From positions 1-64,000 of the forward strand of contig NZ_LMTZ01000127.1 of the NCBI RefSeq assembly GCF_001456025.1: DNA of 64,000 nucleotides, given 5' to 3'. Every line of letters begins with the position of its first letter. Positions within the stretch are counted from its first letter, which is position 1. The position numbers and the translations under genes are program-made. The notes below the pieces were generated by a model. It worked only from the letters and a program-made list of their open reading frames with translations. It was not told where the DNA came from and made no database searches. The stretch is from Mastigocoleus testarum BC008. Lineage in GTDB: Bacteria > Cyanobacteriota > Cyanobacteriia > Cyanobacteriales > Nostocaceae. Of the stretch, positions 39,331 through 48,841 are shown in pieces.

Positions 39331-41553
39331 ATGGCGACTAAATTTCCTAAATTTAGCCAAGACCTGGCACAAGACCCGACGACTCGTCGCATTTGGTATG
39401 CGATCGCAACTGCCCATGATTTTGAAAGTCATGATGGAATAACGGAGGAAAATCTTTACCAAAGGATTTTTGCTTCTCACTTCGGTCATTTGGCGATCAT
39501 TTTCCTATGGGCATCGGGTATTTTATTCCATGTTGCTTGGCAAGGTAACTTTGAAGTATGGATTAAAGATCCACTCCATGTACGTCCTATCGCCCACGCG
39601 ATTTGGGATGCTCAATTTGGACCAGGGGCAATTGAAGCTTATACTCAAGCTGGAGCACATAATCCTGTTGATATTTGCTACTCTGGTGTTTACCACTGGT
39701 GGTACACCATAGGCATAAGAACAAATACTGAACTTTATAGTGGTTCTTTGTTTCTTTTGCTTCTGGCATCAATATTCTTGTTCGCAGGTTGGCTACATCT
39801 CAAACCAAGGTTTCGTCCAGAACTAGCTTGGTTCAAAAACAATGAATCTCGTCTAAACCATCACCTCGCAGGTTTATTTGGTGTTAGTTCTTTGGCTTGG
39901 GCTGGACACTTAGTTCATGTAGCAATTCCAGAATCTCGTGGTATTCATGTGGGCTGGAACAATTTCCTGGCTGTAGCACCCCATCCAAAAGGATTATTAC
40001 CATTTTTCACAGGTAACTGGGCTGCTTACGCCCAAAACCCAGATACAGCAAATCATGTGTTTGGGACTTCCGAAGGTTCGGGTACGGCAATTTTAACCTT
40101 TCTTGGTGGCTTTCACCCGCAAACAGAGTCACTGTGGCTAACAGATATGGCGCATCACCATTTGGCGATCGCAGTGGTCTTTATTGTTGCGGGTCATATG
40201 TACCGGACTAACTGGAACATTGGTCACAATATCAAGGAAATGCTCAATGCCAAAACCTTCTTTGGGCGTAAGGTGGAAGGACCATTCAATTTACCTCACC
40301 AAGGACTGTATGAAACAGTTAATAATTCCTTGCACTTCCAGTTATCTTTAGCTCTAGCATGTTTGGGTGTAGCGAGTTCTTTGACGGCTCAGCACATGTA
40401 TTCGATGCCGCCCTACGCTTTCATTGCCAGGGATTTCACTACGATGTCAGCGTTATATACTCACCACCAGTATATAGCTGGGTTTTTGATGGTGGGGGCA
40501 TTTTCCCATGCTGCTATTTTTTGGATCAAAGATTATGATCCAGAAATGAACAAGGGGAATGTATTAGACCGGGTTTTGAAGCACAAAGAAGCTATTATTG
40601 CTCACTTGAGTTGGGTATCTTTGTTCTTGGGCTTCCATACTCTGGGTCTCTACGTTCATAATGATGTAGAAGTTGCCTTTGGTAGACCAGAAAAACAAAT
40701 TTTGGTTGAGCCAGTATTTGCGCAATTTATCCAAGCCACCCATGGTAAAGCACTATACGGGTTCAACACTCTGTTATCTAACCCAGATAGTATTGCTTCT
40801 ACAGCGTGGCCTAATCATGCTAATGTCTGGTTATCGGGCTGGCTAGATGCCATCAATAATGGCGCAAACTCTTTGTTTTTGACAATTGGACCGGGTGACT
40901 TTTTAGTTCACCATGCGATCGCTCTCGGTCTACATGTCACCACTTTGATTTTAGTTAAGGGTGCCCTAGATGCCCGTGGCTCGAAATTAATGCCGGATAA
41001 AAAAGACTTTGGCTACTCCTTCCCTTGTGATGGTCCGGGTCGTGGTGGTACTTGTGATATTTCTGCTTGGGATGCTTCCTATCTAGCGATTTTTTGGATG
41101 CTCAACACCCTTGGTTGGATAACATTTTACTGGCACTGGAAGCATTTAACTCTCTGGCAAGGAAATGTTGCCCAATTTAATGAAAATTCTACCTATCTCA
41201 TGGGTTGGTTCCGAGATTATTTGTGGGCTAACTCTGCTCAATTGATTAATGGATATAACCCCTATGGGACAAATAATTTAGCTGTTTGGGCTTGGATGTT
41301 TCTTTTCGGACATTTAGCTTGGGCTGTCAGTTTCATGTTCCTGATCACTTGGCGTGGTTATTGGCAAGAATTAATTGAAACTCTCGCTTGGGCACATGAA
41401 AAAACACCATTATCCTTTGGGTATTGGAGAGATAAGCCCGTCGCTTTGTCTATTGTTCAGGCTCGTTTAGTTGGTTTGACCCACTTTACGGTTGGTTATA
41501 TTGCTACCTATGGAGCATTTCTGATTGCTTCAACAGCAAGTAAGTTTGGCTAG
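39331..41553 (+). CDS. psaB2: Photosystem I core protein PsaB, far-red paralog
   Basis: The 740-residue product starts [19 protein letters not shown], the standard PsaB N-terminus. It carries the FX loop ([12 protein letters not shown]), the helix motif [14 protein letters not shown] and the C-terminal [17 protein letters not shown]. The length is that of ordinary PsaB (about 735-745). It lies 249 bp after psaA2, so transcription is probably shared. No strong ribosome site is visible directly before the ATG. It should form the heterodimer with PsaA2 that binds chlorophyll f. Confidence 0.97.
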   Translation: MATKFPKFSQDLAQDPTTRRIWYAIATAHDFESHDGITEENLYQRIFASHFGHLAIIFLWASGILFHVAWQGNFEVWIKDPLHVRPIAHAIWDAQFGPGAIEAYTQAGAHNPVDICYSGVYHWWYTIGIRTNTELYSGSLFLLLLASIFLFAGWLHLKPRFRPELAWFKNNESRLNHHLAGLFGVSSLAWAGHLVHVAIPESRGIHVGWNNFLAVAPHPKGLLPFFTGNWAAYAQNPDTANHVFGTSEGSGTAILTFLGGFHPQTESLWLTDMAHHHLAIAVVFIVAGHMYRTNWNIGHNIKEMLNAKTFFGRKVEGPFNLPHQGLYETVNNSLHFQLSLALACLGVASSLTAQHMYSMPPYAFIARDFTTMSALYTHHQYIAGFLMVGAFSHAAIFWIKDYDPEMNKGNVLDRVLKHKEAIIAHLSWVSLFLGFHTLGLYVHNDVEVAFGRPEKQILVEPVFAQFIQATHGKALYGFNTLLSNPDSIASTAWPNHANVWLSGWLDAINNGANSLFLTIGPGDFLVHHAIALGLHVTTLILVKGALDARGSKLMPDKKDFGYSFPCDGPGRGGTCDISAWDASYLAIFWMLNTLGWITFYWHWKHLTLWQGNVAQFNENSTYLMGWFRDYLWANSAQLINGYNPYGTNNLAVWAWMFLFGHLAWAVSFMFLITWRGYWQELIETLAWAHEKTPLSFGYWRDKPVALSIVQARLVGLTHFTVGYIATYGAFLIASTASKFG

Positions 41554-41935
41554 CAAAGAGAATTTTGATATGAATCTTTTCTCCATAATAGCAAAAATTA
41601 TCTAAAAATATGGAGACGTTACTTGTAACGTCTCTATTAATAAAAAAATAAAAATAAAAAAACACAAATATTTTAGACATTTTAGAAGAAATAAAATAAT
41701 TTTTGTATCCTTATAATCTTTAAGAAGATAATTGTTTATTTTACTATTTAAAAATATTGTCATTCGACTCCTCTGACTTTTAGCCTAAGCCTACTGGTTA
41801 GAGGATTTTCCTATATGTATTTTATGAATAAAAAATTTAATTTTTATAACAATAAAATATAATAAACATGCCTTTAATTTAAAATTAAATAAATAAGACT
41901 ATTTGCTCAAATTGAGAATAAAATCATAAGTAAAT
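41554..41935. other. Spacer psaB2-psaL2
   Basis: The AT-rich 382-bp spacer contains the palindromic stem at 41613-41634. No coding frame is seen. It may contain a promoter for psaL2-psaI2. Confidence 0.5.
41613..41634 (+). terminator. Palindromic stem after psaB2, possible terminator
   Basis: GAGACGTTAC and GTAACGTCTC form a perfect 10-bp stem around TT. The following stretch is AT-rich but lacks a clean T run, so it may be a dispersed palindrome (a sister copy is at 60871-60892) more than a true terminator. Confidence 0.5.
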
Positions 41936-42469
41936 ATGGCTAATAATGACACAGAATTTATAAAACCATATGGGGGCGATCCCTGCGTTGCAAATCTTTC
42001 CACTCCGATTAATGATTCTCCTTTAGCAAGAGCTTTCATTAACAATTTGCCTGCTTATCGTAAAGGCTTAACTCCTTTTATGCGAGGGCTAGAAATCGGT
42101 ATGGCTCACGGTTACTTTCTTGTTGGACCAGAGGTTGTAGTTGGACCTCTACGCGAAACTGCACATGGAGCTAATTTAAGTGGATTGATTACCGCTGTTT
42201 TTATCGCAGCATCAGCCTGTTTAGGGATTTCTATTTTTGCTTTGACTACTTTTCAAGGAAATCCACGGGGGGCTTACAATTCTTATGCTAAAGACCCTCT
42301 AAGACCGTTACGAACCCGTGAAGAATGGAATCAACTTAATGCTGGAGTATTTCTTGGTGCAATGGGCGGTGCAATATTTGCTTATTTGCTACTAGAAAAC
42401 TTTGATGATTTAGATGCTATTTTGCGTGGTGCAGTAAATGTTGCTTTATTACCATTTGGTAATTTTTAG
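41936..42469 (+). CDS. psaL2: Photosystem I subunit XI (PsaL), far-red paralog
   Basis: PsaL sits at the centre of the PSI trimer or tetramer. The 177-residue protein has the conserved start FIKPYGGDPCVANLSTPIND, then LPAYRKGLTPFMRGLEIGMAHGYFLVGP in the first half and two further membrane helices (LITAVFIAASACLGISIFAL and the C-terminal FLGAMGGAIFAYLLLEN). The length exceeds many PsaL by about ten residues. It lies 96 bp before psaI2, the usual psaL-psaI pair. As a far-red copy it may change how PSI oligomerises. Confidence 0.96.
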   Translation: MANNDTEFIKPYGGDPCVANLSTPINDSPLARAFINNLPAYRKGLTPFMRGLEIGMAHGYFLVGPEVVVGPLRETAHGANLSGLITAVFIAASACLGISIFALTTFQGNPRGAYNSYAKDPLRPLRTREEWNQLNAGVFLGAMGGAIFAYLLLENFDDLDAILRGAVNVALLPFGNF

Positions 42470-42565
42470 CTCTTGTTTTTGAACTCTTATCTTTTAGTCA
42501 TTTGTTAATAAACATTCCTATTGACTTGTCATTAAATAAGTATTAGTAAATCAGGAGTATTCATC

Positions 42566-42763
42566 ATGGTAGATATGACTCAACTTACGGGTGAATATGC
42601 TGCTTCATGGTTGCCTTGGATTATGATTCCTTTAGTTTTTTATATATTACCTTTCCCAGTATTTGCACTTGTTTTTCTATGGATTCAAAAAGAAGATGGT
42701 GATGATGAAAGAAGTTCTTCCGCAGACAGACCAATGGGTAATGTGACAAATATAAATTTTTGA
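42566..42763 (+). CDS. psaI2: Photosystem I subunit VIII (PsaI), far-red paralog
   Basis: PsaI is a single-helix PSI subunit beside PsaL. The 65-residue product has YAASWLPWIMIPLVFYILPF and FALVFLWIQKED, the PsaI core. It is longer than ordinary PsaI (about 38-40 residues), with a polar C-terminal tail (DGDDERSSSADRPMGNVTN) and extra N-terminal residues. It follows psaL2 and is the last gene of the right arm. An AGGAG site lies about 11 bp ahead of the ATG (about 42552). Confidence 0.92.
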   Translation: MVDMTQLTGEYAASWLPWIMIPLVFYILPFPVFALVFLWIQKEDGDDERSSSADRPMGNVTNINF

Positions 42764-43154
42764 TTTGCACCAGGAAGTACCTGATATATCAGTGACATGA
42801 GTAGTTATTCTTTGTCTCTGGTAAGGAAGATCTTACTGGAGATAGAGCCTAGGTGTTGACTCTGTAGGTTTTCGGAAGATGAAATTTCATTCAACATCTG
42901 TGACATTACTTGTTCCTTGTCTCTGGCAAGGAATACAGTGTAGGAGGCTCTACCTCCAGTCTGGATAAGAGGCAGAGTTTCCTACTATGAGTTCCCAGAC
43001 GGAGCTTTGGAACAAGGTCAGACACAAAAATTGCATCACATAAAAGTATAAAAATTACAACAAATTCAATAGCTTAGGCAGAACCTCTTAACATCGATTC
43101 CGAGGAAGAGCCTTGGAACCAGATAATACACAAAAATTGCAAATTCCGTAAAAT
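42764..43154. repeat. Spacer filled with degenerate dispersed repeats
   Basis: Two imperfect direct repeat pairs are visible. TTGTCTCTGGYAAGGAA occurs near 42812 and 42917, and a block with GAGC(T/C)TTGGAAC and ACACAAAAATTGCA occurs near 42994-43040 and 43105-43141. The wording (GAGGCAGAG, TTCCCAGAC) recalls a common long dispersed repeat of Nostoc-type genomes. No gene is seen. It marks the border between the far-red cluster and the sulfide genes. Confidence 0.6.
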
Positions 43155-43928
43155 TTATCTTTGCACCAAAATATATCCAGCAACGACAATAATAAAGTAA
43201 CCAAAACTTTTTTGTAATAGCTTGGGTTTTATAAACCTAGTTAAATACGCACCGGATAAAGTACCCAAGCTTGCAGCGATCGTAAAAATTATCATTATAT
43301 TTATATTTATAGGTACATGACCAAAATAACCTGCAAATCCAGCAATGGATTTAAAGGTGATTATCAATAATGATGTTCCCACAGCCTCTTTCATTGGTGT
43401 CTTACCCAGTAAAACTAATGCAGGGATAATCATAAATCCACCCCCAACACCAACAAAACCAGTCACTATTCCTACCACAAATCCTTCAATCGGAATGGCG
43501 AATAGGCGATATTTATCCTCATGCTTCTCTTCTAAATAATTCTGTTTGCGAGCTTCAGAAGGACGGCTACTTTTACTAATCATCAGAAAAGCAGCTACTA
43601 CCATTGTTACTGCAAAAGAAATTAACTGAATTGTAGGATCGATTATGGGAAGTGAGGCAATTCTAGCACCCAGATATGCTCCCAACATTGCAGATGGAGA
43701 AAAAAGCAGGGCAGTCTTAAAATTTACATTACCTTGTTGCCAATGAGGGACAACACCTATGAGACTAACTGTACCAATGATCGCTAGTGTCATGGCTACA
43801 GCAGACTTAGTCTCTATTCCCATAACGTATTTTAGAATTGGTAGAGCTAAAATAGAGCCGCCTCCACCAATTAATCCTAAAGTGATACCAATGCAAACTG
43901 CCAAAAATGTTCCAAGTATCAAGTTCAT
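43155..43928 (-). CDS. TauE/SafE family permease (sulfite/sulfide-linked exporter)
   Basis: The 257-residue membrane protein has about eight helices. The N-terminal GITLGLIGGGGSILALPIL and the mid-protein GIVTGFVGVGGGFMIIPAL are the two glycine-rich signatures of the TauE/SafE family, whose members move sulfite, thiosulfate or related organosulfur anions across the membrane. A cytosolic basic loop (about 120-135) joins the halves. It lies 165 bp downstream of the rhodanese gene on the same strand, in a block of sulfide genes. Export of sulfite made by the persulfide dioxygenase is the likely role (inference). A motif at 43945-43958 lies just upstream. Confidence 0.88.
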   Translation of the reverse strand: MNLILGTFLAVCIGITLGLIGGGGSILALPILKYVMGIETKSAVAMTLAIIGTVSLIGVVPHWQQGNVNFKTALLFSPSAMLGAYLGARIASLPIIDPTIQLISFAVTMVVAAFLMISKSSRPSEARKQNYLEEKHEDKYRLFAIPIEGFVVGIVTGFVGVGGGFMIIPALVLLGKTPMKEAVGTSLLIITFKSIAGFAGYFGHVPININIMIIFTIAASLGTLSGAYLTRFIKPKLLQKSFGYFIIVVAGYILVQR

Positions 43929-43944
43929 AATACTCTAATGCATC

Positions 43945-43958
43945 TTATGGATAATATG
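43945..43958. promoter_or_regulatory. Candidate ArsR operator before tauE
   Basis: TTATGGATAATATG resembles CTATGGTAATATAG before arsR and one half of the dyad before sqr. The assignment is by eye and not tested. Confidence 0.3.
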
Positions 43959-44093
43959 TGTAAGTTGCTATATTCTTGAAAAGTAATTAAATATGCAGGA
44001 TGGAAAATTAGTTAGTGTGAGAATGCAGCGGATTTCAGCTAACTAAAACATAATTTATTGTTATCTTTTTAATCGTCTTTTATTCTCTTCAAA

Positions 44094-44642
44094 TTAATTT
44101 TGATTCCACGGTATCTTTGCAAGTAACAGACCTAGAGCGCATGTATTACTAATACCTGCAAATACTAATCCCGATCCAATAAAACCACTCAGAATTAAAA
44201 ACCAAGGAGAGACAAATGCACCAAGTAAAGTACCCGTAACAACCAAAGAACCTGCAACTATTTGTACCTGACGCATTATGCTCATGGGTGCATTCTTATT
44301 CGTCTCAATCGGATATCCTGCTTCTTTCCAAGCATTTAGACCGCCTTCAAGACCAGTTACCTCATTAAAACTAGCTGCAAATAACTTTTGAGCTGCTTGT
44401 GCAGAACGTTTACCAGTTTGACAATACAAAACTAACTTTTTCCCTTCATCTAATGGTATTTTTCGCGGATCAAAATTAGATAATGATACCCTTGTTGCAC
44501 CCTGAATCCTTTCTCCAGCATATTCAGCAGCTTCTCTTACATCAACTAAAATAATATTTCCCATCTCCAACCATTTTTTTAGGATTACAGGATGGATATT
44601 TTGTAGGCGATTGCCATTTTTTTCCTTATTAGTTATTGTCAT
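44094..44642 (-). CDS. Rhodanese domain protein with membrane tail
   Basis: The 182-residue protein has a rhodanese domain (about 15-115) with VDVREAAEYAGERIQGA and the active-site Cys in LYCQTGKRSAQAA, then GGLNAWKEAGYP. The C-terminal part (about 120-180) has two membrane helices of DUF2892 type, as in YgaP. Such enzymes move sulfane sulfur from thiosulfate or persulfide to acceptors. The gene lies between the MBL-fold dioxygenase (130 bp upstream) and the TauE permease, all on the minus strand, probably one operon for sulfide oxidation. Confidence 0.92.
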   Translation of the reverse strand: MTITNKEKNGNRLQNIHPVILKKWLEMGNIILVDVREAAEYAGERIQGATRVSLSNFDPRKIPLDEGKKLVLYCQTGKRSAQAAQKLFAASFNEVTGLEGGLNAWKEAGYPIETNKNAPMSIMRQVQIVAGSLVVTGTLLGAFVSPWFLILSGFIGSGLVFAGISNTCALGLLLAKIPWNQN

Positions 44643-44772
44643 TTTTCTATTCCTTTGATTATTTACTAGATTTCACGTCCAAAACTGATGTTTGGAGTTA
44701 ATACTGGAAAAATAGGCGAATCACCCAGTGTTTAAAGTTCGGATATGTTCAAATAATTTTATATATCTGCGG

Positions 44773-45471
44773 TTATGCAGCAGTATTTAAGCTACCGCAC
44801 TGCTGATTTGCGGGGAGGGCTTCCATAATCTTTTGTGGCATGGGAAGCTTTAAGTTGTGCATAAGTTCAATAAATTCATCCCGACTCTTATTAGTAAATC
44901 GCGGATTAAGTCTTATTTCTTCTCCAATAGTAGATACTGTATGTCCTCGATAGTCATGAGCTGGATAAACTAAAGTTTCCGAAGGTAAACTAAAGAGTCT
45001 CTGGGTTACCGAATCGTATAGTGTGCTAGGATTTCCGCTTTGAAAATCTGTACGTCCACAACCACGAATCAATAGAGAATCTCCAGTTAATAAGTGAGTT
45101 CCATCGATCAAATATGCCATATGACTATCTGTATGACCGGGAGTTGCGATCGCTTTTATCGATACCTCTCCTATCTGTAAAATTTCTTCATCTTTAATGT
45201 ACCGATCAGCACATGGTGCGTTAGCATTTTTCGGGACAATACCTAAACAATCAGTTTTTTCCCGAAGCTTGCTTGTAGCGGTAATATGGTCGGCATGTAT
45301 GTGAGTCTCTAAACAATAACGTAGATTTAGTTCCAACTCTTCAAGTAGTACTAAGTCACGATTTATTTGTTCTAATACCGGATCTACTAAAACTGCTTCT
45401 CGGGTATTGCGATCAGTAATTAGATAAGTATAGGTACTTGATTGTTTGTCAAATAATTGGCGAAATAGCAT
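44773..45471 (-). CDS. Persulfide dioxygenase-like metallo-beta-lactamase-fold enzyme
   Basis: The 232-residue protein belongs to the ETHE1/Blh group, which oxidises glutathione persulfide to sulfite at a single iron. The metal motif is THIHADHITATSKL (HxHxDH, near residue 57), followed by the later His in TPGHTDSHM and the Asp in LLTGDSLL. The family start MLFRQLFDKQSSTYTYLI is present and the final His lies in YPAHDYRGHTVST. It is divergent from sqr and shares its 300-bp promoter region, so the two steps of sulfide oxidation would be controlled together. Confidence 0.92.
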   Translation of the reverse strand: MLFRQLFDKQSSTYTYLITDRNTREAVLVDPVLEQINRDLVLLEELELNLRYCLETHIHADHITATSKLREKTDCLGIVPKNANAPCADRYIKDEEILQIGEVSIKAIATPGHTDSHMAYLIDGTHLLTGDSLLIRGCGRTDFQSGNPSTLYDSVTQRLFSLPSETLVYPAHDYRGHTVSTIGEEIRLNPRFTNKSRDEFIELMHNLKLPMPQKIMEALPANQQCGSLNTAA

Positions 45472-45716
45472 GATGAAAATGCCTCTGTACTAGAATTTCA
45501 GGAGTGGCTTTCTAAGCTTTGTTCGATCTGGGAGTGTATCCCAAAGAAGATCTATTACTGCTATCCCAGTAGAAGATTATCCAATTGAGTGAGAAGGAAA
45601 GACGGAGGAGGACAAAGAAGAGGAGGGAAACATGTTTATAGATAATCTTAAGGTGGGAAGCAAGTAATAGAATGATGGATTCGTTAAAGAAATTTTAGAT
45701 TTTCTTTTTAGTTGAA

Positions 45717-45738
45717 CATATTACTATCAAGTAATATG
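45717..45738. promoter_or_regulatory. Dyad in the sqr / dioxygenase promoter region
   Basis: CATATTACT-atca-AGTAATATG is a perfect 9-bp inverted repeat with a 4-bp spacer, ending 35 bp before the sqr start. The size and symmetry suit an ArsR-family dimer site. A related half-site lies upstream of arsR. Confidence 0.5.
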
Positions 45739-45773
45739 CTTATAGCAAGTATAGTACTCGACATTTTTAAAAG

Positions 45774-47099
45774 ATGCAAATCGAAAAGATGCAAACTACC
45801 TTAGGGACTACTCAACAAAAAGAACCAGCATCAGGAAATTTTTCGGGAATTCAGCCCGATCTTTACCATCAGATTGTAGTTGTCGGGGGAGGTGCAGCAG
45901 GTATAACTGTTGCGGCTCAATTATTAAATAAAAATAAAAATCTTGATATTGCTATTATCGAGCCATCGGACAAGCATTACTATCAACCTGCTTGGACTCT
46001 TGTTGGGGGAGGGAAATATAAGATTGGAGATACGGTCAAAAATCAAAAAGACTATATTCCTGCAAATGCTAGTTGGATTCAGGCTTATGTGGCTGAGTTT
46101 GAGCCACATAATAATATTGTCATAACTAAGGAAGGACAGCTAATTCATTATGATTATTTAATTGTTTGTCCCGGAATACAAATCGACTGGGATTTAATTA
46201 AAGGACTACCTGAAACCCTTGGGAATGATGGGGTTACCAGTAATTATTCCCAACATTATGCTCCTTATACCTGGGAAAATATCAAAAATTTTCAGGGAGG
46301 AACTGCTTTATTTACTTTTCCTGAAACTCCAATCAAATGCGGTGGAGCACCTCAAAAAATTATGTATATGGCTGACGATATTTTTCGTCAAAAAGGCGTG
46401 AGGGGAAAAACAAAAATTATTTTCTGTACGGCTAAAGACAAAATGTTTGCAGTTCCAGAATATCGCCGTTCTTTGGAAATTGTAATAAAACGTAAAGATA
46501 TAGAAGTAAAATTTCAACATAATCTTAAAGAAATTAGATCGCAAACCAAAGAAGCGATTTTTGAAGTTAGTAGCAAGGAAGGATTAGAGGAAACTAGCAT
46601 CAAATACGATCTAATTCATGTAGCTCCTCCAATGAGCGCTCCCAATTTCATTAAGCACAGTCCACTTGCAATAGAATCCGGTTCTAGTCAAGGTTGGGTA
46701 AATGTAGATCGAAAAACTCTCCAACATAATATTTACCCTAATGTTTTTAGCTTGGGTGATGCTTCTTCCCTTCCTACTTCTAAGACAGCAGCAGCAATTC
46801 GCAAGCAAGCACCTGTTGTGGTTCAAAATCTTTTAGCATTGATAGAATCCACTGAAATAAATGCTGAATATAATGGCTACACTTGTTGTCCCCTAATTAC
46901 TGGTTTTGGTAAAACCATAATGGCTGAGTTTGATTATGACAAAAAACCAACCTCGACCTTTCCTTTCGACCCCAGTAAAGAACGCTATAGTATGTGGCTG
47001 ATGAAACGTCATGTTTTACCTTGGGTATATTGGAGAAGGATGTTAAAAGGAAAACCTTTCGAGGGAGATGTGTTAAAGTTTTTAAAGAAGAATAATTAA
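45774..47099 (+). CDS. sqr: Sulfide:quinone oxidoreductase, type II
   Basis: SQR oxidises sulfide and passes electrons to the quinone pool at the membrane. The 441-residue flavoprotein has the FAD motif IVVVGGGAAGITVAAQ (about 34-49) and Cys132 (IVCPGIQID). The active-site Cys189 lies in PIKCGGAPQKIMYMA, and a second Cys in YTCCPLITGFGK (about 373), matching human SQR C201/C379 motifs. The C-terminal text TFPFDPSKERYSMWLMK is typical of type II (mitochondrial-like) SQR. A second ATG five codons on is possible. The cysteines and the neighbouring dioxygenase support sulfide detoxification or respiration more than a phototrophic type I SQR. Confidence 0.95.
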   Translation: MQIEKMQTTLGTTQQKEPASGNFSGIQPDLYHQIVVVGGGAAGITVAAQLLNKNKNLDIAIIEPSDKHYYQPAWTLVGGGKYKIGDTVKNQKDYIPANASWIQAYVAEFEPHNNIVITKEGQLIHYDYLIVCPGIQIDWDLIKGLPETLGNDGVTSNYSQHYAPYTWENIKNFQGGTALFTFPETPIKCGGAPQKIMYMADDIFRQKGVRGKTKIIFCTAKDKMFAVPEYRRSLEIVIKRKDIEVKFQHNLKEIRSQTKEAIFEVSSKEGLEETSIKYDLIHVAPPMSAPNFIKHSPLAIESGSSQGWVNVDRKTLQHNIYPNVFSLGDASSLPTSKTAAAIRKQAPVVVQNLLALIESTEINAEYNGYTCCPLITGFGKTIMAEFDYDKKPTSTFPFDPSKERYSMWLMKRHVLPWVYWRRMLKGKPFEGDVLKFLKKNN

Positions 47100-47378
47100 G
47101 CACAATAATTAGACTAATTACAAGGTCGAAAAATTTTGTATATCCCAAACCAAGGGAAACGAATATTAGCGTTACTTTTATTTAAATTGTACTTCGCAAG
47201 CGTTCAATACTTTTATGGACAGTTAAGCTAGTTAAAATCCCATTACCTGTACCTAACGTCATCCTATTTCCTATACGTAATTTTTGTGAAGTTGAGTTCC
47301 AAAAGTAACATTTAAATGTTAACCGCTTTTCCTCGGTGATATTGGGAAACAATCGAACAAAAACTAAAAAACAATAAG

Positions 47379-48824
47379 ATGATGGATTTTTTATCTGACA
47401 CCGTAATGTTGTCGCGGATGCAGTTTGCTCTGACTAGCATATTTCATATGCTGTGGCCCGTACTTACTACTGGTATGGGTATATACTTAGTTGTCGTAGA
47501 AGGGTTATGGTTAAAAACCCGCGACTCTGATTATTATTATCATGCCCGTTTCTGGTCGAAATTATACGTACTTAATTTTGGAATAGGCGTAGCATCTGGC
47601 TTACCGATGGAATTTCAGTTTGGCACCAATTGGGCACCATTCTCAATTGCAGTTGGTGATTTTTTTGGCAGCATTCTGGGATTTGAAGCGTCAATGGCGT
47701 TTATGTTAGAGGCTGGTTTTTTAGGTATTATGCTGTTTGGCTGGAATCGTGTTCCACCGGTTATGCATTATATCGCTACTATAATGGTTGCTTTTGGCGC
47801 AAACCTATCTACATTCTGGATACTTAGCGCTAATTCTTGGATGCAAACTCCCGTAGGTGGAGAATTCGTTGATGGTAAATTTATAGTGAGGGATTATTTT
47901 CAAGCAATTTTTAATCCTTCAATGGCAGCAAGCGTGAGTCACATGTTCTTTGCAACTTTAGAAACCTCGCTGTTTGTAATTGGTGGTATTAGCGCTTGGT
48001 ATATTCTCAATAAGAGACATCAAGAATTTTTCTCCAAATCCTTAAAGATTGTGTTAGCTGCAACTATTGCGATCGCGCCGTTGCAAATTGCGATCGGACA
48101 TATTAGTGCAGAGCAGGTTTATCACAATCAACCTTCAAAACTTGCGGCGATCGAGGCTCGTTGGGAAAACGTTAATGCTGGGGAATCTGCACCTTGGAGT
48201 CTCCTAGCTTTACCCAGCAAAGAAGCAGAAAAAAATATATTTGAGTTAAATATTCCCCACGGTTTGGGCTATATCCTGGAGTTTAAAGACAAACTCAGCG
48301 AACCTTTATTAGGTTTAAAAGAGTGGAAACCAGAAGACAGACCTCCGGCGATCGGATTGATTTTCTATTCTTTTCGGATCATGTCCGGTATTGGCTTTTT
48401 CTTTGTGGGATTGATGCTATTGAGTGTAATCCAATGGTTGCGGGGTAAACTTTCTCCCGAAAATATTACTCAACAATCACTACTAATGTTGGGATGGATT
48501 TTTGCTGCTCCTTTAGGTTACATTGCGGTGGAAGCTGGTTGGATTGTACGGGAAGTTGGAAGACAACCTTGGACTGTGTACGGATTAATTCGTACTACCG
48601 ATGCTGCTTCTAGTTTACCTGCCAGTGATGTTCTTGGTTCTTTAAGTGTTTTTGCTGTTGTATATACAATTCTATTTATTTGTGCGCTGTATTTCGGTAG
48701 TAGGATTATTACCAAAGGACCAAACTTTAATTTAACCGTACCAGGAGTTGAAAAAGAGGAAGATTTAGATACAACTCCAGCAGAATTTATCCCCGATAAA
48801 CGTCCTGTAGAAGCTCAACAATAG
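47379..48824 (+). CDS. cydA: Cytochrome bd quinol oxidase subunit I
   Basis: The 481-residue subunit binds hemes b558, b595 and d and oxidises quinol with oxygen. The start LSRMQFALTSIFHMLWPVLTTGM carries the His heme ligand. GHISAEQVYHNQPSKLAA is the Q-loop entry, and the C-terminal GWIVREVGRQPWTVYG is the signature stretch near a heme ligand. It is shorter than the E. coli protein, which fits the short Q-loop (cyanide-insensitive, CIO-like) type. It lies 17 bp before cydB and downstream of sqr on the same strand. Bd oxidases resist sulfide, which suits this neighbourhood. Confidence 0.95.
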   Translation: MMDFLSDTVMLSRMQFALTSIFHMLWPVLTTGMGIYLVVVEGLWLKTRDSDYYYHARFWSKLYVLNFGIGVASGLPMEFQFGTNWAPFSIAVGDFFGSILGFEASMAFMLEAGFLGIMLFGWNRVPPVMHYIATIMVAFGANLSTFWILSANSWMQTPVGGEFVDGKFIVRDYFQAIFNPSMAASVSHMFFATLETSLFVIGGISAWYILNKRHQEFFSKSLKIVLAATIAIAPLQIAIGHISAEQVYHNQPSKLAAIEARWENVNAGESAPWSLLALPSKEAEKNIFELNIPHGLGYILEFKDKLSEPLLGLKEWKPEDRPPAIGLIFYSFRIMSGIGFFFVGLMLLSVIQWLRGKLSPENITQQSLLMLGWIFAAPLGYIAVEAGWIVREVGRQPWTVYGLIRTTDAASSLPASDVLGSLSVFAVVYTILFICALYFGSRIITKGPNFNLTVPGVEKEEDLDTTPAEFIPDKRPVEAQQ

Positions 48825-48841
48825 GAGGTTTTAAAGCATTT

